This document shows, in pieces, positions 7,809 through 13,820 of a stretch of DNA of 64,000 bases (positions are counted from its first letter, which is position 1; the number at the start of each line of letters is the position of its first letter). A model generated the notes under the pieces. The model worked only from the letters and a program-made list of their open reading frames with translations. It did no database searches and was not told where the DNA came from. A program made the translations under genes and the position numbers. This stretch comes from Streptomyces mangrovi (GTDB lineage: Bacteria; Actinomycetota; Actinomycetes; Streptomycetales; Streptomycetaceae): positions 248,001-312,000 of the forward strand of contig NZ_FOSG01000001.1 of assembly GCF_900114215.1 (NCBI RefSeq), read 5' to 3'.

Positions 7809-8557
7809 TCAGCCGAAGAAGCGGGCCAGCTCGCGCGCGGAGGGGCCCGAGGCGGGTGCGCGCTCCGGCTCGGTGCCGGGCGTGTCGCCCAACTCCCCCT
7901 CCTCCGGACCCTGTTCCTCCGGTTCCGGCCGCTCCGGCTCCTCCGGCCGCTGTCCGGGCCGGGGGACCGGCTCCGGGTACTCCGGCGGCTCGTCGTCCTC
8001 GTCGCGGTGGAGCGCGGCCGTCATCCAGTTCGCCGCCGCCAGATGGTCCACGGCGGCGGCCAGCAGATGCTCGGCCGCGCCCCACTGGGCCGCCTCCCCG
8101 TGGTCGGCGAGGTTGACCGCGCTGTCGCGCGGCAGATGGCGGATCAGGACGGCCAGGCGGCGGGAGGAGAGCCCGCCGCGGTACCAGTCCAAAAGATCGA
8201 CCCCGTAGTACCGGAGCAGGTCGGCTTCCAGTGCCTCGGCGTGTTCGTCGACGAACGCGTCGAGGCTCAGCCTTCCCCCAGGCCGAGCCCGGTGGCCTTC
8301 CCGTACGCCTCCAGGATCGCGGCCACGTCCTGCATGGAGACGTCGTGCCGGTCGAAGCGGTCGAACTGCTCCTCGCCCAGCAGCAGGCGCAGCAGGCCGT
8401 CGATGTCGTTGTCGTCCAGTTCGCGCAGGGCGCGGGCGGTACGGCGGCTGAGCTCGCCGGGCATCTCGAAGGTGTCGCCGTCGATGGTGAAGGTCCAGGC
8501 GCGGCCCAGGGCCTCCGTGCGCTGGGCGCGTGCGGCGTTGACGTCGAACGTGGTCAT
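7809..8557 (-). CDS. Tail assembly chaperone, long form made by -1 frameshift
   Basis: The second open frame (stop at 7809) runs without a stop back to the end of the first chaperone but has no credible start codon near its beginning. It is in the -1 frame relative to the upstream gene, and the overlap contains G-GGG-GAA just before the upstream stop. Slipping there would give 94 + 155 = 249 residues. The extension starts RLSLDAFVDEHAEALEADLL, continues through YRGGLSSRRLAVLIRHLP and ends in an acidic, proline-rich tail (DDEPPEYPEPVPRPGQRPEE). This matches the gpG/gpGT arrangement of siphophages, where the long form helps load the tape measure during tube assembly. Confidence 0.72.
8267..8557 (-). 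CDS. Tail assembly chaperone, short form (gpG-like)
   Basis: A 96-residue acidic protein starting ATG at 8557 with AAGGAG upstream. Residues FTIDGDTFEMPGELSRRTAR and LDDNDIDGLLRLLLGEEQFD resemble the small tail assembly chaperones encoded between the major tail protein and the tape measure in actinophages. It stops immediately after a G-rich slippery stretch that would let a minority of ribosomes continue into the next frame. It lies 121 bases downstream of the major tail gene in the same operon. The chaperone would coat the tape measure and recruit tube subunits. Confidence 0.75.
   Translation of the reverse strand: MTTFDVNAARAQRTEALGRAWTFTIDGDTFEMPGELSRRTARALRELDDNDIDGLLRLLLGEEQFDRFDRHDVSMQDVAAILEAYGKATGLGLGEG
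8273..8279 (-). other. Probable -1 programmed frameshift site
   Basis: On the coding strand the seven bases GGGGGAA (8279 down to 8273) precede the TGA of the short chaperone by three bases. Zero-frame codons are GGG-GAA-GGC-TGA, and a -1 slip gives GGG-GGA-AGG-CTG. The glycyl-tRNA re-pairs perfectly, and only the second codon would mismatch. The downstream frame is open for 155 more codons and lacks its own start. Confidence 0.65.
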
Positions 8558-8678
8558 GTCTGGTCGGCTCCTTGCCGGGGTGTCGGGGTGTCGGGATCGG
8601 GACGGAAGCGGAGGGCGCCGGGCCCGGGGGCCCGGCGCCGGTGCTGTGCTTGCCGTGCGGTTCCGCGTGCGGGACCGG

Positions 8679-9263
8679 TCAGGCCGGGGTGGTGCCGACG
8701 AAGTCGGGGTCCTTGACCAGCCAGGTGGCCAGCGGGGTGGCGGCGTCAACCGCCATCGCCGTGAAGGTGACGCCGAGCTTCAGCGAACCCTTGCGGTTCA
8801 TCTCGACCTCGTCGGTGTCGGTGACCTGACCGCGCGGCAGGACGAAGCGGTAGACGACCTCCTCGCCGTCGGTGAACTCCAGGCCCAGCGACCGCTCGTC
8901 CGGGATCGGGTCGGAGAGCACGTCGTACTGGTAGACGCCCGAGCCGGCCGCGGTCTCCCTGACCTCGCCGCCGCCGAAGTACAGCGGCAGGGTGTCCGGG
9001 TTGAACTGGAGCATGCTGAACTTCACCGTCATGTCCCGGTCCTCGTAGATGAAGCGGGCCGGGCCGACGGACTGCCAGGTGTCGACCTGGGAGGTCTTCT
9101 CCTTGCGGCCGAACTTCACGCCGTCGGAGCTGGTGTAGCCGACATCGGTCCAGCCGGTGCCCCACTCGGAGGCGGTGTCGGCCGGGGCGGCGGTGCCCAC
9201 CGGGGCGACGAGGATGCGGCCGTTGCCGGCCACGCGGATCTGGTTGGGGTTCATACCTGCCAT
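8679..9263 (-). CDS. Major tail tube protein
   Basis: A 194-residue protein starting ATG at 9263 behind GAGGAG. It shows the composition of siphovirus major tail proteins: an N-terminal arm (NPNQIRVAGNGRILVAPVGT), a TEWGTGWTDVGYTSSDGVKF-type strand, a central VGPARFIYEDRDMTVKFSML and a C-terminal EMNRKGSLKLGVTFTAMAVD. No contractile sheath protein is encoded nearby, which argues for a non-contractile tail. The position between the tail terminator and the assembly chaperones is canonical. An Ig-like C-terminal extension, frequent in phage tails, is absent. Confidence 0.8.
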   Translation of the reverse strand: MAGMNPNQIRVAGNGRILVAPVGTAAPADTASEWGTGWTDVGYTSSDGVKFGRKEKTSQVDTWQSVGPARFIYEDRDMTVKFSMLQFNPDTLPLYFGGGEVRETAAGSGVYQYDVLSDPIPDERSLGLEFTDGEEVVYRFVLPRGQVTDTDEVEMNRKGSLKLGVTFTAMAVDAATPLATWLVKDPDFVGTTPA

Positions 9264-9403
9264 GTGAGGCGACTCCTCGGTTCGGAGCGCGGATCGCGTC
9301 TTCCGCGCTCGTGCGAAGGGCCCCGCTCCGTGCGGGGCCCTGTGACGGGGTGGTGCGGTGTTGGTTCGGCGGTGTCGGCGCGGCGATGCCGGCGCGGCGG
9401 CCT

Positions 9404-9820
9404 TCAGCCGGTCTGGACCGGAGTGAGCGACAACCGCACCGTGGTCAGGTAGCGGTTGGCGTCGAGCCGGTTGTAGTCGGGCAGCCAGCGGACGCCGTCC
9501 GCCTCGACCACATCGGTGACCGTGGCCGTCCCGTGGGTGGTGCCGCGCAGTTGCAGCAGCGCGGCGCGCATGCCCAGCGAGTCGGTGTGGGCCGTGGTCT
9601 TGTCCGGCCCGTAGACCTCGAGCTCCACCAGGGGGTTGTCGAGGTGGAGGTCGTCGACCCACGCCCCGCCCACCCGGGAGACCAGCACCACGCGCTGGGT
9701 TCCGTCGAACCCGGCCGGCGGGACGTTGTCCACCGTCACTCCGGTGAGCTCCGGCCGGTCGCCGAGGAAGTCGACGATCAGACGCTCGACGTCCGGGAAC
9801 GCCAGCAGCGGATCAACCAC
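9404..9820 (-). CDS. Tail terminator / tail completion-like protein
   Basis: A 138-residue protein starting GTG at 9820 directly after AAGGAAGGAGGAGG, the strongest ribosome site in the operon. The fold signature (VVDPLLAFPDVERLIVDFLG, then VLVSRVGGAWVDDLHLDNPL, then VELEVYGPDKTTAH) fits the short alpha/beta tail terminator proteins of siphophages, which cap the tube before head joining. It is the first gene of the leftward operon: upstream there is only a promoter, an operator and the repressor gene. A capsid-joining partner is not present, so in this setting the protein would simply close the tube. Confidence 0.7.
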   Translation of the reverse strand: MVDPLLAFPDVERLIVDFLGDRPELTGVTVDNVPPAGFDGTQRVVLVSRVGGAWVDDLHLDNPLVELEVYGPDKTTAHTDSLGMRAALLQLRGTTHGTATVTDVVEADGVRWLPDYNRLDANRYLTTVRLSLTPVQTG

Positions 9821-9924
9821 ACGCCTCCTCCTTCCTTGAAGAGGGCGGGCGGGCCGCAGGAGCCCGCCCATGACGAACGGCGGGCCGCGCCCGGGATACG
9901 GGCACAGCTCCGCCGCTGCGTCCA

Positions 9925-9953
9925 AGTGTGAACCAGATCGTGCGAGCGCGCAA
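9925..9953 (-). promoter_or_regulatory. Promoter of the tail operon with operator
   Basis: Reading leftwards, TTGCGC (9953-9948) and CACACT (9930-9925) are separated by 17 bases, about 105 bases ahead of the tail terminator start. The -35 element is part of an 18-bp site (9936-9953) that matches the perfect operator at 10700-10717 in 14 of 18 positions. The -10 is weak, as expected for a promoter that needs induction. Confidence 0.5.
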
Positions 9954-10086
9954 CTAATAAGGCGTGGCGACTTTCCGGAGAGCCCGCGCCAAACCGTCCG
10001 GGAGCGGGCGCGAAGCGCGTAAGGGGGGTACCGCGACCGGCGGGCGGCGACCGTTGCCGACGGCCGTCATCGACCCGTACGGCAGT

Positions 10087-10123
10087 CCGGCCCGGCCCCG
10101 CGTGGAACGCGGGACCGGGCCGG
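10087..10123 (-). terminator. Terminator of the repressor gene
   Basis: A 16-bp stem with one mismatch (CCGGCCCGG.CCCGCG at 10087-10102 against 10108-10123) closes over a 5-base loop, 29 bases past the repressor stop. There is no U-tract, as is usual in Streptomyces. The rest of 9954-10151 shows no gene. Confidence 0.65.
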
Positions 10124-10151
10124 GGGAAGGAGGGATCGCGCGGCGACGCGG

Positions 10152-10595
10152 TCAGGCGCGGCGGCGCGCGGGAGGCTCCGCGGGGCCGCCCTCGGGCAGG
10201 AACTGGCTCGCCACCCTGACGAACATCTCCCGCTGCCCGGCCGGGATGCCCAGCAGTTCGGCGGCGCGCTCCAGGGTGAGCGGTTCCTCCGCCCCGCCGT
10301 CCGCGCGACCCCCGGCGGACGGCGGCAGCGGCAGTTCGTCGGGGGTGAGCTGACCGGAGCGGACGAGCATCTCCCGCACCGGGACCCTCAGCACCCGGGC
10401 GAGCCGCCGCATGGTCTCCAGATCGGGCATGCTGTGCCGCTGCAGCAGCCGGGTGATCGCCGCGCGGTGGACGCCGGCGGCGTCGGCGAGACGCGACTTG
10501 CCGCCACCCCGCGGGCTGTCGATGTCGTAACCCCGCTCCCGGATCAGCCCTTCGATCCAGGTCGCGAAAGCTTCCAGATCCTGCGCTGCGGCCAT
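10152..10595 (-). CDS. XRE-family repressor controlling the tail module
   Basis: A 147-residue protein with an N-terminal helix-turn-helix of the cro/C1 type (about 10-75: GKSRLADAAGVHRAAITRLL, then LETMRRLARVLRVPVREML) and a C-terminal helical segment (LTLERAAELLGIPAGQREMF) that is too small to be a LexA-type self-cleaving domain. The start is the ATG at 10595 with AAGGGGG before it. It faces a divergent operon across a 170-base region containing three copies of a palindromic site, and a fourth copy lies at the tail promoter, which suggests autoregulation and control of the tail genes. The trigger for derepression is not evident. Confidence 0.78.
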   Translation of the reverse strand: MAAAQDLEAFATWIEGLIRERGYDIDSPRGGGKSRLADAAGVHRAAITRLLQRHSMPDLETMRRLARVLRVPVREMLVRSGQLTPDELPLPPSAGGRADGGAEEPLTLERAAELLGIPAGQREMFVRVASQFLPEGGPAEPPARRRA

Positions 10596-10623
10596 GGCTC
10601 GCCCCCTTCGTGGACCCTCAGCA

Positions 10624-10718
10624 TAACGTGCTTTCGCGCACGGCATTACGTGCTATCGAGCGCGAAATGGGAGATCCGGCGAACCTCGGCGGATATTTGT
10701 TGCGTGCCAGCGCGCAAC
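10624..10718. promoter_or_regulatory. Divergent regulatory region with three repressor operators
   Basis: Three related sites: TAACGTGCTTTCGCGCAC (10624-10641), TTACGTGCTATCGAGCGC (10646-10663) and the best palindrome GTTGCGTGCCAGCGCGCAAC (10699-10718). The common half-site is T-T-G/A-CGTGC facing GCGCGCAA. The first two lie in the repressor leader, and the third lies between the -35 and -10 of the rightward promoter. Confidence 0.65.
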
Positions 10719-10725
10719 GTAGGAT
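10697..10725 (+). promoter_or_regulatory. Rightward promoter of the regulatory operon
   Basis: TTGTTG (10697-10702) and TAGGAT (10720-10725) are exactly 17 bases apart, a good match to the vegetative Streptomyces promoter. The spacer is filled by the best repressor palindrome, so binding would block the polymerase. Transcription would start about 38 bases before the 30-codon leader gene. Confidence 0.68.
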
Positions 10726-10770
10726 CGTGTACTCCCGCACCGACAGTGACACGCACCAAGGGAGTCGCCC

Positions 10771-10863
10771 ATGGCATCCGCCACCCGCACACCGGCGGGC
10801 CCCGGCCGCCGCGAGCCGTTACGGCACCGGCCGGCGCCGACCCGGAAGGAGAGGACCGCATGA
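10771..10863 (+). CDS. 30-codon leader gene with a TTA codon
   Basis: A small open frame starting ATG at 10771 behind AAGGGAGT and ending in the ATGA overlap with the next gene. The peptide is 30 residues, basic and proline-rich (MASATRTPAGPGRREPLRHR to start). Codon 17 is TTA (10819-10821), the rare bldA-read leucine codon. The strong Shine-Dalgarno and the 4-base overlap suggest that translation of this leader couples to the downstream zinc-ribbon gene. The peptide itself may have no function, and conservation is untested. Confidence 0.5.
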   Translation: MASATRTPAGPGRREPLRHRPAPTRKERTA

Positions 10864-11480
10864 GTGGCACCGTCCGTACCGAGACCGCCCGCCGGCTGGG
10901 CGCACTGCGCCGCCAGTTCCCCGAGCTCCTCGCCGAACTGGCGCCCGGCGGCCGCAGTCCGGCCGTACCCGGCCCGACCCCCGGCCCCGCCGGGGGCGCC
11001 CGGTCCACCGCCCCGCTGCGCCTGCACATCTCCGACGCCATCCGCGACATCACCGACGGCGTCACCGAACTGGAGGAGGCCGTGCACGACAGGCTCGGCC
11101 TCCCCCGCCCGCAGCGCGCACGGATCCCCCGGCGGATCGGGCGCCTGCTGGGCCTGCTCGACCGCATCGGCCGCGATGCGGTCCTCGCCGAGCACGTCCT
11201 GGACGAGGCCCGCAGGATGAGCCGCCGCTGCTCGCGGGCGCTGGGCGGCAGCGAGGCGATGACGGCCGTCGACGGGCGCTGCCCGTGGTGCGCCTCCGTC
11301 TCCCTGCGCGCCTTCCCCGAGCGCCGGGCCGTGCTGTGCATCAACCCCGGCTGCCGCTGCGACGACCCCGGGTGCGCCTGCCGCACCGACCCCGCCCACC
11401 GGCACTCCTGGCCGCGGCACGCGCTGCCGCACGAGCCGCCGGACGGACTGCCGGACGGACCGCGGGGCGGTGGCGCCTGA
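10860..11480 (+). CDS. Zinc-ribbon-like regulatory protein, unrecognised family
   Basis: A 206-residue protein starting ATG at 10860 with AAGGAGAGG upstream. Residues about 50-120 are helical (LRLHISDAIRDITDGVTELE), and about 140-175 holds a cysteine cluster (CPWCASVSLRAF, then LCINPGCRCDDPGCACR) likely to bind zinc. Similar proteins occur beside small HTH genes in actinophages and Streptomyces mobile regions, where they are presumed regulatory. It is coupled at both ends (ATGA with the leader gene, TGATG with the HTH gene), so the three are one operon divergent from the repressor. It may be the activator or anti-repressor of the tail module. Confidence 0.6.
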   Translation: MSGTVRTETARRLGALRRQFPELLAELAPGGRSPAVPGPTPGPAGGARSTAPLRLHISDAIRDITDGVTELEEAVHDRLGLPRPQRARIPRRIGRLLGLLDRIGRDAVLAEHVLDEARRMSRRCSRALGGSEAMTAVDGRCPWCASVSLRAFPERRAVLCINPGCRCDDPGCACRTDPAHRHSWPRHALPHEPPDGLPDGPRGGGA

Positions 11481-11653
11481 TGCTGGTCACCGCGGCGATG
11501 GCTGCCCGCGAGGTGTCGGTCACCCCGGCCACCATCCGCAAGTGGGTGCAGCTCGGCCGCCTCGCCCCGGCGGGGCGGCAGGGGCGCGCCCTGCTCTACC
11601 GGCTGGAGGACGTCTTCGCCGCCGAACGCTCCGCCCGCCGACCCGGCGGGTGA
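11480..11653 (+). CDS. Small MerR/excisionase-type HTH protein
   Basis: A 57-residue winged-helix protein (MLVTAAMAAREVSVTPATIR, then KWVQLGRLAPAG, then ALLYRLEDVFAAER) of the HTH_17 family, which includes excisionases and MerR-like DNA binders. It starts one base into the stop of the preceding gene (TGATG). No integrase or attachment site is present, so it is more likely a transcription regulator of the tail module than an excisionase. The 125 bases to the next gene contain nothing notable. Confidence 0.7.
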   Translation: MLVTAAMAAREVSVTPATIRKWVQLGRLAPAGRQGRALLYRLEDVFAAERSARRPGG

Positions 11654-11778
11654 CCCGCCGGCCTCCCCGGACACATTCCCGCCCGCCCCGGAGGCCGTGC
11701 CGGACGGCGCCGGACACCCCGGACGCCGTGACGAACGGGTGAGGCCGGGTTAGCGGGCGGTGAGCGGAGGTACTCGGA

Positions 11779-12243
11779 GTGCTGACCCATGAGGGGAGCG
11801 CGACGACGATGAGCACGATGCAGCGGATGGACGGACACAAGCACGGGCACGGCCCCGGTCAGGAGCACTCCGTCGGCGAACTGGTGGCGCGGGCCACCGC
11901 GCAGATGTCGCAGCTCATGAAGGAGGAGCTGCAGCTCGCCAAGATGGAGATGTCCGAGAAGGGCAAGCGGGCCGGGATGGGCGGCGGCATGCTCGGCGGC
12001 GCCGGGGTGGTCGCGCTGTACGCGGTGGGCGCCGGTGTGACGGCCGCGATCGCCGGTCTGTCCGTGGTGTGGCCGGTGTGGCTGTCCGCCCTGGTGATCA
12101 TGGCGGTGCTGTTCCTCGTCGCCGGGGTGCTGGCGGTCCTGGGACGGCAGCAGATGCGCAGGGCGACGCCCGCCAAGCCCGAGCGGGCGCTGCGGGGCGT
12201 GCACGACGACCTGGACGAGATCAGGGGAAGGGTACGACGATGA
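11779..12243 (+). CDS. Holin-X / DUF1469 family membrane protein
   Basis: A 154-residue protein with a His-rich N-terminus, an amphipathic segment (ATAQMSQLMKEELQLAKMEM) and two membrane helices (about 75-95 and 102-125), the layout of the actinobacterial 'phage holin family' (PF07332). These are conserved chromosomal genes in Streptomyces and not demonstrated holins. I choose the GTG at 11779 because GGAGG lies eight bases ahead; an alternative ATG at 11809 has a poorer site. It overlaps the DUF3618 gene by four bases. Although next to the tail module, it looks like a normal chromosomal neighbour. Confidence 0.78.
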   Translation: MLTHEGSATTMSTMQRMDGHKHGHGPGQEHSVGELVARATAQMSQLMKEELQLAKMEMSEKGKRAGMGGGMLGGAGVVALYAVGAGVTAAIAGLSVVWPVWLSALVIMAVLFLVAGVLAVLGRQQMRRATPAKPERALRGVHDDLDEIRGRVRR

Positions 12244-12626
12244 GCGTTTCGAGGGACACCAGGGAGGCGGAGGTCCCGGACACACCGGGCATTCCCGCCG
12301 ACCCGGACACCCCCGCCGAGCTGCGCGAGCGGATCGACCGCACGCGCCGGGAGCTGGGCGACACCATCGAGGAACTGGCGGCCAAGGCCGACGTCAGGGC
12401 CCTGGCGCAGCGCAAGGCGTCGGGCGCCGTACGGGCGGGCCGGCGCAACGCCGTGCCGCTGGCCGTGGCGGGCGGGGCCGTGCTCGCCCTGGCCGTGGCC
12501 GCCGCGGTGCTGCGGCGGCGGCAGGTGCTGCGGCGGCGGCAGGTGTCGCGGCAGCGGCACCCGCTGCGCCACGACCCGCGGACGCCGGCGTCAGTCCGCC
12601 GCCTTGTCGAGCGTATGGCCGCGTGA
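12240..12626 (+). CDS. DUF3618 membrane protein
   Basis: A 128-residue protein with the DUF3618 motif near residues 28-52 (TPAELRERIDRTRRELGDTI, then EELAAKADV) and one membrane helix at about 72-92. The family is regularly found after DUF1469 genes in actinobacteria and is thought to be envelope-associated; its function is unknown. The start overlaps the upstream stop (ATGA). The last 36 bases overlap the end of the convergent YihY gene, leaving no room for a terminator between them. Confidence 0.8.
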   Translation: MSVSRDTREAEVPDTPGIPADPDTPAELRERIDRTRRELGDTIEELAAKADVRALAQRKASGAVRAGRRNAVPLAVAGGAVLALAVAAAVLRRRQVLRRRQVSRQRHPLRHDPRTPASVRRLVERMAA

Positions 12627-13703
12627 GGCATCCGGTTCCGGGTCCGGGCGCGAGCCCGGGGCCCGGCCCCGGCCCGGCTCCTCCCGCTCCCGCTCCCGCT
12701 CCGGAGCGTTGCGGGCGGGCTCGTCTCCGCGCCGCTGCCGCCTGAGCCACTTGAGGCGCCGCAGCCGCAGCCGCAGCGAACGCGGCCACTTGGCGGTGTC
12801 GCGCGGCTCCACGTACGGCTCCTCCCCCTTCGGCAACCCGTCCGCGTACGCCCGCCGGCGGGCCAGTTCGGCGTCCAGCTCCAGGCCGAGCAGGATGGCC
12901 AGGTTCGACAGCCACAGCCAGACGAGGAAGACCACGGCGCCGGCGAGGGTGCCGTACGTCTTGTTGTACGAGCCGAAGTTCGCCGTGTAGACCGCGAAGC
13001 CGGCCGAGGCGGCCAGCCAGAGCAGCACGGCCAGCACGCTGCCCGGCGCCATGCGCAGACCCCGCAGCCGGGCGTTGGGGGCCGACCAGTACAGGATGCT
13101 GATCATCGCCGCGACCAGCAGCACCAGCACCGGCCACTTGGCGACCGACCACACCAGCAGCGCCTGGTCGCCCATGCCGACGGCCTTTCCGGCCTGCTCG
13201 GCCAGCCCGCCGGTGAAGACCACGATCACCGCGCTCACCGCGAGCAGCACCATCAGGGTCAGCGTCACACCGATCCGCAGCGGCGTGAGCTTCCACACCG
13301 GGCGGCCCTCGGGGATGTCGAGGACGCGGTTGGCCGCGCGGATGAACGCCGCGACATAGCCGGAGGAGGCCCACACCGCGCCCAGCAGGCTGAGGACCGC
13401 CACGAAGCCGCCGCCGCTGCCGCGCCGGATCTCCCCCACCGTGTCGCTCAGGATCTCGCGGGCCGGGCCGGGGGCGAGCCGCTGGAGGTTCTCCAGGATG
13501 TACTCCGTCGCCGTCTCGCCGAACGCGCCGAGCAGCGAGACGAGCAGCAGCAGGGCCGGGAAGATCGACAGCACGCCGTAGTACGTGAGGGTCGCCGCCC
13601 GGTCCGGGATCTCGTCGTCGAAAAACTCCTTGGCCATGCCCCGTGCGACGGCCCACCACGTCTTCGCCATGGCCCTACGGATTACCGCCGCGGGCCCGGA
13701 CAT
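12591..13703 (-). CDS. YihY/BrkB family inner-membrane protein
   Basis: A 370-residue protein with about six membrane helices in the YihY/BrkB fold. Its recognisable motifs are FFDDEIPDRAATLTYYGVLS near residue 28, ASSGYVAAFIRAANRVLDIP near 112 and FVLWLWLSNLAILLGLELDA-like residues near 258. After about residue 290 comes a charged cytoplasmic tail (arginine-, glutamate- and proline-rich). Family members are often misnamed ribonuclease BN; their function is uncertain, and transport or envelope roles have been proposed. The tail runs tail-to-tail over the last 36 bases of the DUF3618 gene. Confidence 0.82.
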   Translation of the reverse strand: MSGPAAVIRRAMAKTWWAVARGMAKEFFDDEIPDRAATLTYYGVLSIFPALLLLVSLLGAFGETATEYILENLQRLAPGPAREILSDTVGEIRRGSGGGFVAVLSLLGAVWASSGYVAAFIRAANRVLDIPEGRPVWKLTPLRIGVTLTLMVLLAVSAVIVVFTGGLAEQAGKAVGMGDQALLVWSVAKWPVLVLLVAAMISILYWSAPNARLRGLRMAPGSVLAVLLWLAASAGFAVYTANFGSYNKTYGTLAGAVVFLVWLWLSNLAILLGLELDAELARRRAYADGLPKGEEPYVEPRDTAKWPRSLRLRLRRLKWLRRQRRGDEPARNAPEREREREEPGRGRAPGSRPDPEPDASRGHTLDKAAD

Positions 13704-13750
13704 GTGCCGGCCGGGGGCACGGCTGGGTAACGGCGGGCCGACCGGACGCG

Positions 13751-13798
13751 CGCGGGGCGCGGTACGGACGGTGCCTTCCGTCCGTACCGCGCCCCGCG
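13751..13798 (-). terminator. Perfect 21-bp hairpin after the carboxypeptidase gene
   Basis: The arms 13751-13771 and 13778-13798 are perfectly complementary (21 bp) around the loop TGCCTT, 23 bases beyond the stop of the leftward carboxypeptidase gene and before the YihY start. No U-tract is present. Confidence 0.75.
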
Positions 13799-13820
13799 TA
13801 CGGGCCCCGCGGCCCGCGCG

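Noticed and set aside
11480-11653. Excisionase and hence an integrated mobile element.
   Set aside because: There is no integrase and no direct repeat suggesting attachment sites; small HTH_17 proteins are also simple regulators.
11779-12243. The holin-X gene as the lysis gene of the tail cluster.
   Set aside because: It faces rightwards, is paired with DUF3618 as in many Streptomyces chromosomes, and DUF1469 proteins are not proven holins. A lysis gene of the module is more likely beyond the left edge.
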